Shown: positions 46,243 through 55,318, numbered from the stretch's first letter. The stretch: 64,000 nt of DNA from Streptomyces huiliensis (GCF_020037025.1 NZ_JAIQLH010000010.1:1-64000); one strand, 5' to 3'. Numbers and translations: made by a program. Notes: generated by a model not told the origin, from the letters alone.

Positions 46243-47184
46243 ATGCGGGCTGTGGTGCTGCGCCGGTTCGGCGGTCCTGAGGTCCTGGAGACCGCGGACC
46301 TCCCGGAACCGGCGGCGGGCGAGGGGGAGTCCGTCGTCGACGTCACCCTGGCGGGTGTCAACTACGGTGATCTGGAGGTCCGGGCGGGCGTCTATCGGCC
46401 GCCGGGGCTGCCGGCGGTCCTCGGTGCGGAGATCGTCGGCGTCCGGCGGCGGGACGGCCGGCGGGTGGCCGCGCTGCTGCGCGACGGGGGCGGGTACGCG
46501 GAGGTGGCCGTGGCCCGCGACGCGTACACGGTGGAGCTCCCCGACGGCATCGACGATCTCACCGGCGCCGCCCTGGTCGAGCAGGGGTGCACGGCGTACG
46601 CCGCCCTGGTCACGGCCGGCCGGCTGCGGCCGGGGGAACGGGTGGCGGTCGCGTCCGCCGCCGGCGGGGTCGGCCACCTGGCGGTCCAGCTGGCCCGCGC
46701 GCTGGGCGCGTCCGTCGTCGCCGGGACGGCCTCGTCGGAGGCCAAGCGGGAGTTCGTCCGGCGGCTGGGCGCCGAGCACGCGGTCGCGGGCCCGGAGGAT
46801 CTGCCGGAGCTCCTGCCGGACGGCGTGGACCTCTACCTGGACTCGCTGGGCGGCCCGCGCGTCGAGGCCGCGCTCGCCGCGCTGGCCCCCTTCGGGCGGC
46901 TCGTCTCCATCGGCCACCGCGAGGAGCCGGCCGTCGTCGCCGTGGACGCGCTGACCCGGCGCTCACTCGGCGTGGTGACGCTGTGGATGCAGCAAGTCCT
47001 GGAAACGCCCGGCCTGTTCGCGGAGGTGGCCGGGCGGGTCCTCGCCCTCGCCGGCGAGGGGCGGCTCGTCCCGCACGTCGACCGCGTCGTGCCGCTGGAC
47101 GGCGTAGCGCAGGCGCACGAGGCCGTCGCGGCGCGGGAGACGGCGGGGAAGGTGCTCGTCGACGTGCGGGCGGCAGGGCGTTGA
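46243..47184 (+). CDS. MDR family NADPH:quinone/enoyl reductase (pseudopeptide pathway)
   Basis: 313 residues starting 5 nt after the amidinotransferase. A zinc-free medium-chain reductase: VTLAGVNYGDLEVRAG, the nucleotide motif ASAAGGVGHLAVQLAR (about 145-160), and VSIGHREEPAVVAVD with the typical end AHEAVAARETAGKVLVDV. None of the Zn-ligand Cys is present. The ketomemicin pathway needs a dehydrogenase/reductase; this enzyme would saturate the enoyl-CoA made by the MaoC protein. It is the last gene of the cluster. A new promoter follows. Confidence 0.82.
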   Translation: MRAVVLRRFGGPEVLETADLPEPAAGEGESVVDVTLAGVNYGDLEVRAGVYRPPGLPAVLGAEIVGVRRRDGRRVAALLRDGGGYAEVAVARDAYTVELPDGIDDLTGAALVEQGCTAYAALVTAGRLRPGERVAVASAAGGVGHLAVQLARALGASVVAGTASSEAKREFVRRLGAEHAVAGPEDLPELLPDGVDLYLDSLGGPRVEAALAALAPFGRLVSIGHREEPAVVAVDALTRRSLGVVTLWMQQVLETPGLFAEVAGRVLALAGEGRLVPHVDRVVPLDGVAQAHEAVAARETAGKVLVDVRAAGR

Positions 47185-47192
47185 CACGGGGA

Positions 47193-47221
47193 TTGTGTCC
47201 CGCACCGGCGCTGGATAGGGT
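47193..47221 (+). promoter_or_regulatory. Candidate promoter of the cold-shock-domain gene
   Basis: TTGTGT (47193-47198), 17-nt spacer, TAGGGT (47216-47221). It marks the end of the pseudopeptide cluster. Confidence 0.4.
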
Positions 47222-47271
47222 CCCGTCGGGCCCGGGACCGGGCTGGTGCTGGCACGCGGTGTAGGTGGGGA

Positions 47272-47700
47272 ATGTCTGTGGTCACGGGTAGGATAATCCG
47301 CTTCGACGAGTTCCGGGGCTATGGGTTCGTCGCTCCGGACACCGGCGGGGAGGACGTGTTCGTGCACGTCAACGACGTCCAGGCGGACAAGCGCCTGATC
47401 GTCCCCGGCGCGTTCGTCGAGTTCACCGTGGAGGAGGGCGAGCGGGGCCTCAAGGCGTCCCACGTCCGCCTGCTGGACCGGGTGCCGTCCGCGCGCCCGG
47501 CCGAGCCTCCGGCGGAGCCCTACACACCCGGCCCGCCGCACGAGGACGGCGACTGCGACGTGCTGTCCGCCAAGGAGTTCACGGACGAGGTCACCGAACT
47601 GCTCCTCGGCGCGGCCCCCACCATGACCGCGGAGCAGATCCTCCTGATCCGCCAGCGGCTCGTCCGCCTGGCCGCCAACCACGGCTGGGTCGAGGTGTGA
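47272..47700 (+). CDS. Cold-shock-domain protein with C-terminal extension
   Basis: 142 residues, twice the usual length. The N-terminal OB fold has RNP1 GYGFVAP (16-22) and RNP2 DVFVHV (28-33) for single-stranded nucleic acid binding. A Pro-rich linker (PAEPPAEPYTPGPP) leads to a ~50-residue helical C-terminus (KEFTDEVTELLLGAAPTMTA). Extended cold-shock proteins of this kind occur in Streptomyces and act as RNA chaperones or regulators. The stop overlaps the following GTG by 4 bp. Confidence 0.88.
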   Translation: MSVVTGRIIRFDEFRGYGFVAPDTGGEDVFVHVNDVQADKRLIVPGAFVEFTVEEGERGLKASHVRLLDRVPSARPAEPPAEPYTPGPPHEDGDCDVLSAKEFTDEVTELLLGAAPTMTAEQILLIRQRLVRLAANHGWVEV

Positions 47701-47984
47701 CCGAGGACCGGCCCGGCACCGCCGGAGCCCCGCGCGACTCCGGCCGGCCGGACGCCCGCCACACCGTGACGGCCTACCCGAAGGGCGCCGACTTCCCCGC
47801 GGGCGAGACGGAACTGCCGGACGCCGACCCGGCCTTCCTCGCCGGGCTGTTCGGGGTCCCGGTCGAGCGTTTCGTGGACGTCTATCCCATGGACGCGGGA
47901 CACATGGCGGTCCTGGAGCGGACGGCGGGCCTCACCTTCGATCCTGCCGCGTACGACTACCACTTGGAGGTCACCGCCGGGTAG
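47697..47984 (+). CDS. Small conserved hypothetical protein
   Basis: 95 residues, GTG overlapping the cold-shock gene stop (GTGA). A polar N-terminus is followed by a compact domain (VTAYPKGADFPAGETELPD, FLAGLFGVPVERFVDVYPM, FDPAAYDYHLEV). There is no signal peptide. I do not recognise the family. The context suggests co-expression with the RNA-binding protein. Its last 14 bp overlap the 3' end of the monooxygenase gene on the other strand. Confidence 0.65.
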   Translation: MTEDRPGTAGAPRDSGRPDARHTVTAYPKGADFPAGETELPDADPAFLAGLFGVPVERFVDVYPMDAGHMAVLERTAGLTFDPAAYDYHLEVTAG

Positions 47985-49188
47985 CCGCCTCGCCCGGCGC
48001 CGGTGCGCGCAGCTCGGCCAGGGCGTCGTGGCCGTGGATCCAGGCGAGCCGGTCCGGGAGGGTGGCGAGGTCCGCGTCGCGGGCGGTGGCCTGGGGCCCG
48101 TCGGGGAGCTGGAGGCAGGCGGCGTTCCGCCGGGAGCCGGCCTGGATGGCGCGGGTCCTGGGGCGGCGCGCCAGCTCGTAGCGGCGCAGGGCGGCGGGCA
48201 CGTCGTCCGGTCCCGCCCCGGCGAGCAGCGCGGCGAGGACGGCCGCGTCCTCCAGCGCCTGGTTCGCCCCCTGCCCGTGGTGGGGCAGCATCGGGTGGGC
48301 GGCGTCGCCGAGCAGGGTGATCCGACCGCGGGTCCAGGCGCGCCGGGGCTCGCGGTCGTAGAGGGCCCAGCGGCCGGGGCGTTCGGCGGCGGCCAGGAGG
48401 CGGGTGAGGGACGGGTGCCAGCCGTCGAACGCGGCGAGCAGGTCGCCCGTCCGGCCCTCGGTGACCCAGGACTCGACGGTCCAGGCGGGGTCCGGCACGA
48501 CGGCCAGGAAGTTGAGCAGGCGGCCGCCCGCGACCGGGTAGACCACCACGTGCCGGCCGGGCCCGACCCACAGCCACAGGACGGGCTCGGCGAGTTCGGG
48601 CAGGTCGGGCACCCGGTCGAGGGGGACGAGGGCGCGGTAGCCGCTGGTGCCGGAGAAGACCGCCTCGTCGGGGCCGAAGACGGCGTTCCGGACGGCGGAG
48701 TGGATGCCGTCCGCGCCGACGACCGCGTCCGCCTCGGCCACCGAGCCGTCGGCGAACCGGGCGACGGCGCCGTCGGGGGTCTGCTCGACGCCGGTGCAGC
48801 GGGCACCGAAGCGCACCGGGATCCCGTCGGCGGCGGCGAGCAGCGCGTCCTGGAGGGCGGAGCGTTCGAGGTGCCGGAAGGGGGCGCCGAACCGCTGCTC
48901 GTAGCTGTCGCCGATGCCGAGTCCGGCCACCGTCCGACCGGTGCTCCAGTGCCGGAAGTCGACGCGCAGCGGGACGACGGCCGTCGTCGCGAGCCGCCGG
49001 TCGATGCCGAGGGAGCGCAGGACGCGGTGGCCGTTGGCGCCGATGGCGACGCCCGCGCCGGTGGCCGTCGGCCGCGGCGCCTGTTCGTGGACGACGGCTT
49101 CGACGCCGCTCCGCCGCAGCGCGACGGCGGCGGCCAGCCCGCCGATACCCCCGCCGACGACGGCGATCCGGGGCCGCCTTCCGGCCAT
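47971..49188 (-). CDS. FAD-dependent monooxygenase (aromatic hydroxylase type)
   Basis: 405 residues of the PHBH/UbiH flavoprotein family. The N-terminal dinucleotide fold is VVGGGIGGLAAAVALRRSG, DG motif VVGADGIHSAVR, and the second FAD motif GDAAHPMLPHHGQGANQALED, typical of single-component aromatic hydroxylases such as salicylate or 6-hydroxynicotinate monooxygenases. It would insert one oxygen atom into an aromatic substrate using NAD(P)H. The substrate is unknown and no pathway genes flank it. Confidence 0.88.
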   Translation of the reverse strand: MAGRRPRIAVVGGGIGGLAAAVALRRSGVEAVVHEQAPRPTATGAGVAIGANGHRVLRSLGIDRRLATTAVVPLRVDFRHWSTGRTVAGLGIGDSYEQRFGAPFRHLERSALQDALLAAADGIPVRFGARCTGVEQTPDGAVARFADGSVAEADAVVGADGIHSAVRNAVFGPDEAVFSGTSGYRALVPLDRVPDLPELAEPVLWLWVGPGRHVVVYPVAGGRLLNFLAVVPDPAWTVESWVTEGRTGDLLAAFDGWHPSLTRLLAAAERPGRWALYDREPRRAWTRGRITLLGDAAHPMLPHHGQGANQALEDAAVLAALLAGAGPDDVPAALRRYELARRPRTRAIQAGSRRNAACLQLPDGPQATARDADLATLPDRLAWIHGHDALAELRAPAPGEAATRR

Positions 49189-49377
49189 GGTCCGCTCCCT
49201 CCCGCCCGGCGGGTTCCGCCCGCTTCCCGCCCGAGACTACTCACCGCCCCGGGGGCCGCGCACGGGTAGGATTCCGGACGATCGGCCACCGGTTGGGACC
49301 GGGAGTGGCGGGTTTCCGACAGGAGTTGGCACATTATCGGAAGCGCGACGCGCAGAAGAGCCGTCACGATCGGGGAC

Positions 49378-50649
49378 GTGCCGAAGAATCGTTCCCTCCC
49401 CTCACGCAACCGCCCGCCGCGCAACCGCCCGATCCTTCTCCTCTCCTCGGGGCACGCCTGTGTGGACGTCTACCAGGGAGCCGTGGCCGCCCTGGTGTCG
49501 TTCTTCGTCTCCGAGCGGGCCTACACCTACGCCGCCGCCTCGGGCGTCGTCCTGGCCGCGTCCCTGCTCTCGTCGGTGGTGCAGCCGCTGTTCGGGGCGC
49601 TCACCGACCGGTGGGCCCTGCCGTGGCTGCTGCCGGTGAGCACGCTGGTGGGCGGGGCGGGCGTCGCCCTGAGCGGCCTGTGGGACTCGTACGCCCTGAC
49701 CCTGGCGGTCGTCGCCGTGTCCGGGATCGGCGTGGCCGCCTATCATCCCGAGTCCGCGCGGGTGGCGCGTCAGGCGAGCCGGGGCAGCCATGTGGCGATG
49801 GGCTGGTTCTCGCTCGGCGGCAACCTGGGCTTCGCCGCGGCCCCCCTGCTGGTCTCCGCCGTCGTCGCCACAGGCGGCCTGCGGGCGACGCCGCTGCTGG
49901 TGCTCCCGGCCGTCGCGGGCGCGGCCCTGTGCGCGGCGGCGCTGCGCGCGGTCCGCGCGCCGGGGGACGCGGCGGGTGCCAAGGCCGCGTCCCGCCCGGC
50001 CGGACGGGACGACTGGGCGTCGTTCCGCCGGCTGACCGGGGCCATCATGTGCCGTTCGATCGTCTTCGTCGGGCTGAGCGCGTTCGTCTCGCTGCATGTG
50101 CGGCAGCGCACCGGCTGGGGGCAACTGGCGGGTACCGCGGCTCTGTTCGTGCTCTACCTGGGCGGCGCGGTGGGCACGGTGGCGGGCGGGAAGCTGGCCG
50201 GACGGTACGGGCGGATCGCCGTCGTCCGCTGGTCGTACGCCCTGGCGGTCCCGGCGGTCGCCGGCGTCGTGCTCGTCCCCGGCCCGGCGCTCTACCTGTT
50301 CGTGGCCCTGACCTCGGCCGCGCTGTACGTCCCCTTCTCCCTGCACGTCACGCTCGGCCAGGACTACCTGCCCCGGCGCGTGGGCACCGCGAGCGGCGTC
50401 ACCCTCGGCCTGGCGGTCAGCGTCGGCGGCGTGGCGAGCCCGCTCATCGGCGCCCTCGCCGACACCGCGTCGCTGCGGACCGCCCTCGCGCCGCTGATCG
50501 CGCTGCCCGCCCTCGGCTGGCTGCTGCTGCGCCCGCTGCGCGAGCCCGACGCGCCGGGGGCGCCCCGCGTGCCCGGCGCGGCGCCGGCGGCCGACACCCC
50601 CGGCGCCCCCAGTGCTCCCAGCGCTCCCAGCGCTCCCAGCGAGACGTGA
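49378..50649 (+). CDS. Fsr-like MFS exporter
   Basis: 423 residues, 10-12 membrane helices. The first helix has [18 protein letters not shown], the hallmark of the fosmidomycin-resistance (Fsr) branch of the major facilitator superfamily. GALTDRW and [14 protein letters not shown] are the loop motifs after helices 2 and 4. It likely exports a toxic or waste compound. The C-terminus is a low-complexity repeat ([10 protein letters not shown]). The GTG at 49378 is the first good start. TAGGAT at 49267-49272 is a possible -10. Confidence 0.82.
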   Translation: MPKNRSLPSRNRPPRNRPILLLSSGHACVDVYQGAVAALVSFFVSERAYTYAAASGVVLAASLLSSVVQPLFGALTDRWALPWLLPVSTLVGGAGVALSGLWDSYALTLAVVAVSGIGVAAYHPESARVARQASRGSHVAMGWFSLGGNLGFAAAPLLVSAVVATGGLRATPLLVLPAVAGAALCAAALRAVRAPGDAAGAKAASRPAGRDDWASFRRLTGAIMCRSIVFVGLSAFVSLHVRQRTGWGQLAGTAALFVLYLGGAVGTVAGGKLAGRYGRIAVVRWSYALAVPAVAGVVLVPGPALYLFVALTSAALYVPFSLHVTLGQDYLPRRVGTASGVTLGLAVSVGGVASPLIGALADTASLRTALAPLIALPALGWLLLRPLREPDAPGAPRVPGAAPAADTPGAPSAPSAPSAPSET

Positions 50650-50725
50650 GCCGCGTCGTTGGACGCCGGGCGCCGTGGTGCGCGAGAGTGGTCCACGACG
50701 TAATGATCAAGGAAGGGGCAGTGCC

Positions 50726-51811
50726 GTGGCACAGGAAGTCCGGGGCGTGGTGGCGCCGGGGAAGAACCAGCCGGTGCGGGTCGAGACCATCGTGGTGCCG
50801 GACCCGGGACCTGGTGAGGCCGTGGTGAAGGTGCAGGCGTGCGGCGTCTGCCACACCGACCTGCACTACAAGCAGGGCGGCATCAACGACGACTTCCCGT
50901 TCCTGCTGGGCCACGAGGCGGCCGGCGTGGTCGAGGCGGTCGGCGAGGGCGTGACCGAGGTGGCGCCCGGCGACTTCGTCGTCCTCAACTGGCGTGCCGT
51001 CTGCGGCCAGTGCCGGGCCTGCCTGCGCGGCCGCCCGCAGTACTGCTTCGCCACGCACAACGCACGGCAGAAGATGACCCTGAAGGACGGCACCGAGCTG
51101 ACGGCCGCCCTGGGCATCGGCGCGTTCGCGGAGAAGACGCTGGTCGCCGCCGGCCAGTGCACCAAGGTCGACCCCGAGGTCTCCCCCGCCGTCGCCGGGC
51201 TGCTCGGCTGCGGCGTGATGGCGGGCATCGGTGCCGCCATCAACACCGGCGGGGTGGGCCGCGGCGACTCGGTGGCCGTCATCGGCTGCGGCGGCGTCGG
51301 TGACGCGGCCATCGCCGGCTCCCGGCTGGCGGGCGCGGCCCGGATCATCGCCGTCGACATCGACGACCGCAAGCTGGAGACGGCCCGCCGGATGGGCGCC
51401 ACCCACACGGTGAACTCGCGCACCAGCGACCCGGTCGAGGCCATCCGCGAGCTGACCGGCGGCTTCGGTGCCGACGTGGTCATCGAGGCGGTCGGCCGCC
51501 CGGAGACGTACGAGCAGGCGTTCTACGCCCGCGACCTGGCCGGCACCGTCGTCCTGGTCGGCGTCCCGACCCCGGACATGCGGATCGACCTGCCGCTGCT
51601 CGACGTCTTCGGCCGCGGCGGCGCCCTGAAGTCCTCCTGGTACGGCGACTGCCTGCCCTCCCGCGACTTCCCCATGCTCGTCGACCTGCACCTCCAGGGC
51701 CGGCTCGACCTGGCGGCCTTCGTCACCGAGACCATCGGCCTGGGTGACGTCGAGGCGGCCTTCGACCGGATGCACCAGGGCGACGTGCTGCGCTCGGTGG
51801 TGGTCTTCTGA
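50726..51811 (+). CDS. mscR: S-(hydroxymethyl)mycothiol dehydrogenase
   Basis: 361 residues, GTG 50726 with AAGGGG 7 nt upstream. Zinc-dependent medium-chain alcohol dehydrogenase: catalytic zinc ligands Cys42 (CGVCHTD), His64-Glu65 (GHE) and the Cys of LLGCGVMAG; structural zinc Cys93, 96, 99, 107; NAD motif [22 protein letters not shown] and the whole layout match the actinobacterial formaldehyde dehydrogenase that oxidises S-hydroxymethylmycothiol to S-formylmycothiol. Its stop shares one base with the next ATG (TGATG). Confidence 0.88.
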   Translation: MAQEVRGVVAPGKNQPVRVETIVVPDPGPGEAVVKVQACGVCHTDLHYKQGGINDDFPFLLGHEAAGVVEAVGEGVTEVAPGDFVVLNWRAVCGQCRACLRGRPQYCFATHNARQKMTLKDGTELTAALGIGAFAEKTLVAAGQCTKVDPEVSPAVAGLLGCGVMAGIGAAINTGGVGRGDSVAVIGCGGVGDAAIAGSRLAGAARIIAVDIDDRKLETARRMGATHTVNSRTSDPVEAIRELTGGFGADVVIEAVGRPETYEQAFYARDLAGTVVLVGVPTPDMRIDLPLLDVFGRGGALKSSWYGDCLPSRDFPMLVDLHLQGRLDLAAFVTETIGLGDVEAAFDRMHQGDVLRSVVVF

Positions 51812-52440
51812 TGCCGGCCCGGATCGACCACCTCGTCACCTCCGGCACGTTCTCCCTCGACGGGGGCACGTGGGAGGTCGACAACAACGTCTGGATCGTG
51901 GGCGACGACCACGAGGCGATCGTCATCGACGCGGCGCACGACGCCGACGCCATCGCCAAGGCGCTGGGCGACCGCCGGCTGCTGGCCGTCGTCTGCACCC
52001 ACGCGCACGACGACCACGTCAACGCGGCCCCGGCGCTGGCCGAGCGCACCGGCGCCCCGGTCCTGCTCCACCCCGCCGACCGGCCCCTGTGGGACCGCAC
52101 CCACCCGGACCGCGCCCCGGACGGCGAGCTGACGGACGGGCAGGTGCTGCGGGTGGCCGGCACGGAGCTCACCGTGCTGCACACGCCGGGCCACGCGCCG
52201 GGCGCGGTCTGCCTCCACGCCCCGGAGCTGGGTACGGTGTTCACCGGGGACACCTTGTTCCAAGGCGGCCCGGGCGCCACCGGCCGGTCGTTCTCCGACT
52301 TCCCGACCATCGTCGCGTCGATCCGCGACCGGCTGCTGACCCTCGACGCCGCGACGGTCGTCCGGACGGGCCACGGCGACACGACGACGATCGGCGCGGA
52401 GGCGCCGCACCTGGAGGAGTGGATCGCCCGCGGGCACTGA
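51811..52440 (+). CDS. Metallo-beta-lactamase-fold hydrolase (S-formylmycothiol hydrolase candidate)
   Basis: 209 residues, glyoxalase II-like. Metal ligands His64, His66, Asp68 and His69 are in THAHDDHVN, the next His in HTPGHAPGA, Asp in FTGDTLF and the last His in TGHGDTT. It is coupled to mscR by a 1-bp TGATG overlap, the arrangement seen in many actinobacteria. The pair would oxidise formaldehyde and then hydrolyse S-formylmycothiol to formate and mycothiol. Substrate is inferred from this partnership. Confidence 0.82.
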   Translation: MPARIDHLVTSGTFSLDGGTWEVDNNVWIVGDDHEAIVIDAAHDADAIAKALGDRRLLAVVCTHAHDDHVNAAPALAERTGAPVLLHPADRPLWDRTHPDRAPDGELTDGQVLRVAGTELTVLHTPGHAPGAVCLHAPELGTVFTGDTLFQGGPGATGRSFSDFPTIVASIRDRLLTLDAATVVRTGHGDTTTIGAEAPHLEEWIARGH

Positions 52441-52467
52441 CGGGCGGTCGAAGGCGTCGGCCGGCCG

Positions 52468-52496
52468 GTGACCGGGCCGGCCGGCGCGCCTAGGAT
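52468..52496 (+). promoter_or_regulatory. Promoter of the PPOX flavoprotein gene
   Basis: GTGACC (52468-52473), 17-nt spacer, TAGGAT (52491-52496), the common Streptomyces -10. Start expected near 52503. Confidence 0.5.
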
Positions 52497-52539
52497 CGAA
52501 GACGTCGTCGCAGGCACCGCGGAACGAGGGGGAACCACC

Positions 52540-53172
52540 GTGGACAGGACGGACTGGGTCGAGATCACCGAGCCCGGCGAACTGACGGAACTGCTCGGGG
52601 AACCGGTCCCGCGCGTCCGCGACAAGGTCCGGGACCGGCTGGGCGAGCTCGACCGGCAGTGGCTGGAGAGCTCGCCGTTCTGCCTGGTGGCCACCTCGGA
52701 CGCGGACGGGAACTGCGACGTCTCACCGAAGGGCGACCCGGCCGGCGGCCTGGCGCTCGTCCTGGACGACACCACGCTCGCGATCGCCGAACGCCCGGGC
52801 AACCGGCGGGCGGACGGGTTCCACAACGTCCTCGCCAACCCCCACGTCGGCCTGGTCTTCCTGGTGCCCGGCCGCGGCGACACCCTGCGCGTCAACGGCC
52901 GGGCCCGGCTGGTGCGCGAGGCGCCGTTCCTCGACCGGATGACAGTCAAGGGGCACCGCCCGGTCCTCGCCCTGCTGGTCGAGGTCGAGGAGGTCTTCTT
53001 CCACTGCTCGAAGGCGTTCCTCCGCTCCGAGCTGTGGAAGCCGGAGACCTGGCGGCCGGACGGGGTCGCCTCCCGGGCGCGCATCGCCAAGGTCCTGGAG
53101 CGGCCCGAGGACTCCCTGGAGGAGCTGGAGACCTACTACGGACCGGGGTACGCCGCCCGCCTCTACGACTGA
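52540..53172 (+). CDS. Pyridoxamine 5'-phosphate oxidase-family flavoprotein (MSMEG_1061-like)
   Basis: 210 residues, GTG 52540 with GGGGGAA upstream. Split-barrel FMN-binding fold: FCLVATSDADGNCDVSPKGD (about 47-66), IAERPGNRRADGFHNVLANPHVGLVFLVPG, TLRVNGRARL, and CSKAFLRSELW near the C-terminus. This is the pattern of MSMEG_1061-type PPOX proteins, which bind FMN or F420 and act on unknown small molecules. It is a separate transcription unit from the formaldehyde genes. Confidence 0.82.
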   Translation: MDRTDWVEITEPGELTELLGEPVPRVRDKVRDRLGELDRQWLESSPFCLVATSDADGNCDVSPKGDPAGGLALVLDDTTLAIAERPGNRRADGFHNVLANPHVGLVFLVPGRGDTLRVNGRARLVREAPFLDRMTVKGHRPVLALLVEVEEVFFHCSKAFLRSELWKPETWRPDGVASRARIAKVLERPEDSLEELETYYGPGYAARLYD

Positions 53173-53199
53173 GCAAACAGACTGTTCACAACGCGCCGT

Positions 53200-53224
53200 T
53201 GACGCACCGTCATGTGGTGCGTCA
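53200..53224 (+). promoter_or_regulatory. Palindromic operator at the start of the HTH gene
   Basis: Perfect 9-bp inverted repeat TGACGCACC / GGTGCGTCA with a 7-nt spacer. TTGACG at 53199-53204 is a -35-like element overlapping it. The right arm ends on the ATG at 53224, so a bound protein would cover promoter or start site. Confidence 0.45.
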
Positions 53225-53688
53225 TGCTGCTGCGCATGCCGTCATCTTCCGAGGCGCCGGAGGCGCCCGAGACCCCAGATCCCTTCTCTCCCCCGGATGC
53301 CGACCAGGCGCGGGCGCGGCGCGTCCACGCCGCGCTGTTCCGGATCGCCGAGCGGCACGCGGACACGGACGCGCGCCGCCGCCGGCAGGTCCACCCCACG
53401 ATGATCGGCCCGCACGAGGCCGTCCGGCTGGTGTCCTTCCTGCTCAGCGGCGCCGCCCTGCCGGAGGACGGCGAACCGGAGGTGGACCGCGCCGACATCA
53501 CCGCCGCCCTGAGCCTCGTGCCGCTGATGCGCGGGGAGATGGACGAGCTGGAGGCCGGGCTCCTCAGAATGGCCCGGGGGCGCGGCATGACCTGGCCGGA
53601 CATCGCCTTCGGGCTCGGGCTCGGCACTCCCCAGGCCGCACGGCAGCGCTACGAACGGCTGGCCGACCGTACGGCACAGGACGAGTAA
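53212..53688 (+). CDS. Small HTH DNA-binding protein
   Basis: Up to 158 residues; in-frame ATG codons at 53212, 53224 and 53236 are all possible and none has a good ribosome site. The N-terminus is Pro/Ser/Glu-rich. The middle (AALFRIAERHADTDARRRR) is helical. The C-terminus MTWPDIAFGLGLGTPQAARQRYERLADR has the form of a helix-turn-helix. It is probably a regulator, perhaps of itself through the palindrome at 53200-53224. Confidence 0.65.
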   Translation: MWCVMLLRMPSSSEAPEAPETPDPFSPPDADQARARRVHAALFRIAERHADTDARRRRQVHPTMIGPHEAVRLVSFLLSGAALPEDGEPEVDRADITAALSLVPLMRGEMDELEAGLLRMARGRGMTWPDIAFGLGLGTPQAARQRYERLADRTAQDE

Positions 53689-53728
53689 CGGCCGTTCGCC
53701 GCAAGGCCGCCGAGGGCCGCCGCGACCG

Positions 53729-55318
53729 TCATCCGGCGGACGCCGCGGCCCGCAGCGCGTTCTTGTCGATCTTCCCGGTGGCGTTGCGCGGCAGGGCCGC
53801 CACCACCTCCACCGCCTTGGGGCACTTGAACCCGGCGAGCCGCTCCCGACAGTACGCCCGCAGCTCGGCCTCGTCGATCGGCGCCGCGCCGGCCGCCACC
53901 AGGACGGCCCGTACCGCCTCGCCCCACTTCTCGTCGGGCACCCCGACCACGGCGACCTCGGCGACGGCGGGGTGCTCGGCCAGCACCCGCTCGACCTCGG
54001 CGGGGCAGACGTTCTCGCCGCCGGTGATGATCAGGTCCTTGAGCCGGTCCTCGACGAAGACGAAGCCGTCCTCGTCGATCCGCGCCAGGTCCCCGGTGCG
54101 CAGCCAGCCGTCCCCGGTGACGGTCTCGGCCGTCGCGGCGGGATTGCCGAGATAGCCCTTCATCCGCCCGGGGGACCGGATCCACAGTTCGCCCCGCTCC
54201 CCCGGGGGCAGGTCGGCGCGGGTGTGGGGGTCGACGACGCGGGCCTCGACGCCCGGCATCGGGCGGCCGGCGGAGACGAGGCGGTGGGCCTGGACCGGGT
54301 CGCGGTGGACCTCGGGGGTCAGGGCCGTGGCGGCGCCGGAGAGTTCGGTCATGCCGTAGAGCTGGAGGAACCCGACGTCGGGGAAGAGGGCGAGCGCCCG
54401 GCGCAGCACCGGCAGTGGCATGGGCGAGGCGCCGTAGAGGCAGTACCGCAGCCCGGCGAAGGCCGCGGCCGCGGCCGGGCCGCCGGCCAGGATGCCGGGC
54501 AGCATGGCCGGCACCAGCAGGAGGTGGGTGGCGCCGTCGGCGACGGCCGCGCACATGGCCTCGGGGGTGGCTTCCCGCAGGACGACGGTGGGCGCCCCGG
54601 CGAGCAGCGCGGTGACGACGTAGCAGACGCCGCCGACGTGGAAGAACGGGAGGACGGCGAGGCTGCGGTCGGCCGGGCCCATGGGCAGGACGGCGAGCAG
54701 CGACGCGCTCTGTTCCAGCAAGCCCCGGTGGGTCAGTTCGGCGCCCTTGGGTGAGCCGGTGGTGCCGGAGGTGTAGAGGATGACGCAGGTGTCGTCCGGG
54801 TCGAGGCCGTCGCGGGCGGCGAGCGGTTCCGCGCGGGCGAGGAGGGACGCGTACGTCTCGGCGCCGTCGTCCGGTTCGGCGGGGTCACCCGGCTCGGCGG
54901 GGTCGCCGGTGACGATCAGGCGCGGCGGGGCGTCCAGCGTGCCGAGGGCCGTCCGTACGGTGTCCAGCACGTCGGCGTCGGCGAACAGCACGGAGGCACC
55001 GGAGTCGGCGACGACGTGGGCGAGTTCGGGCGGGGCGAGGCGCCAGTTGAGGATGGCGGTGGCCGCTCCGGCGCCGGCGGCGGCGAGGACGGTCTCCAGG
55101 CAGGCGAGGCTGTTGCGGCCGACGACGGCGACCCGGCTCCCCGGGCCCACGCCGGCGGTGTGGAGGGCGCCGCGCAGCAGGTCGGCACGGGCGTGGAGAT
55201 CGCGCCAGGTGAGGCGGCGGCCGTCCGAGGCGAGTGCTTCGGCGTCCGGCGCGCGGTCGGCCCAGTGGGCGGGCAACTCGTGCAGCAGGCGCGGGCGTTG
55301 TACGAGCGGTGTGGGCAT
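53729..55318 (-). CDS. Long-chain/medium-chain acyl-CoA synthetase (AMP-binding)
   Basis: 529 residues, ATG 55318 with GGGGGGAA upstream. An adenylate-forming enzyme: P-loop YTSGTTGSPKGAELTH (about 188-203), YGMTE near the middle, WLRTGDLARIDEDGF and the hinge DRLKDLIITGGENV, then PRNATGKIDKNAL with the catalytic Lys. It activates a carboxylic acid to acyl-AMP and then acyl-CoA. Chain length and natural acid are unknown. Stand-alone gene. Confidence 0.88.
   Translation of the reverse strand: MPTPLVQRPRLLHELPAHWADRAPDAEALASDGRRLTWRDLHARADLLRGALHTAGVGPGSRVAVVGRNSLACLETVLAAAGAGAATAILNWRLAPPELAHVVADSGASVLFADADVLDTVRTALGTLDAPPRLIVTGDPAEPGDPAEPDDGAETYASLLARAEPLAARDGLDPDDTCVILYTSGTTGSPKGAELTHRGLLEQSASLLAVLPMGPADRSLAVLPFFHVGGVCYVVTALLAGAPTVVLREATPEAMCAAVADGATHLLLVPAMLPGILAGGPAAAAAFAGLRYCLYGASPMPLPVLRRALALFPDVGFLQLYGMTELSGAATALTPEVHRDPVQAHRLVSAGRPMPGVEARVVDPHTRADLPPGERGELWIRSPGRMKGYLGNPAATAETVTGDGWLRTGDLARIDEDGFVFVEDRLKDLIITGGENVCPAEVERVLAEHPAVAEVAVVGVPDEKWGEAVRAVLVAAGAAPIDEAELRAYCRERLAGFKCPKAVEVVAALPRNATGKIDKNALRAAASAG

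Larger units (their letters stand above)
40928..47184 (+). other. Ketomemicin-type pseudopeptide biosynthetic gene cluster
   Basis: Six co-directional genes with overlaps or short gaps: aldolase, PLP oxoamine synthase, MaoC dehydratase, ATP-grasp ligase, amidinotransferase, MDR reductase. This is the same set of enzyme types reported for ketomemicins. In that pathway an aldolase joins malonyl-CoA to phenylpyruvate, dehydration and reduction give a substituted succinyl-CoA, a PLP enzyme condenses it with an amino acid to a carbonylmethylene dipeptide, and a PGM1-type ligase adds an amidino-amino acid. Assignment is by enzyme type and order; substrates are inferred. Confidence 0.75.
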
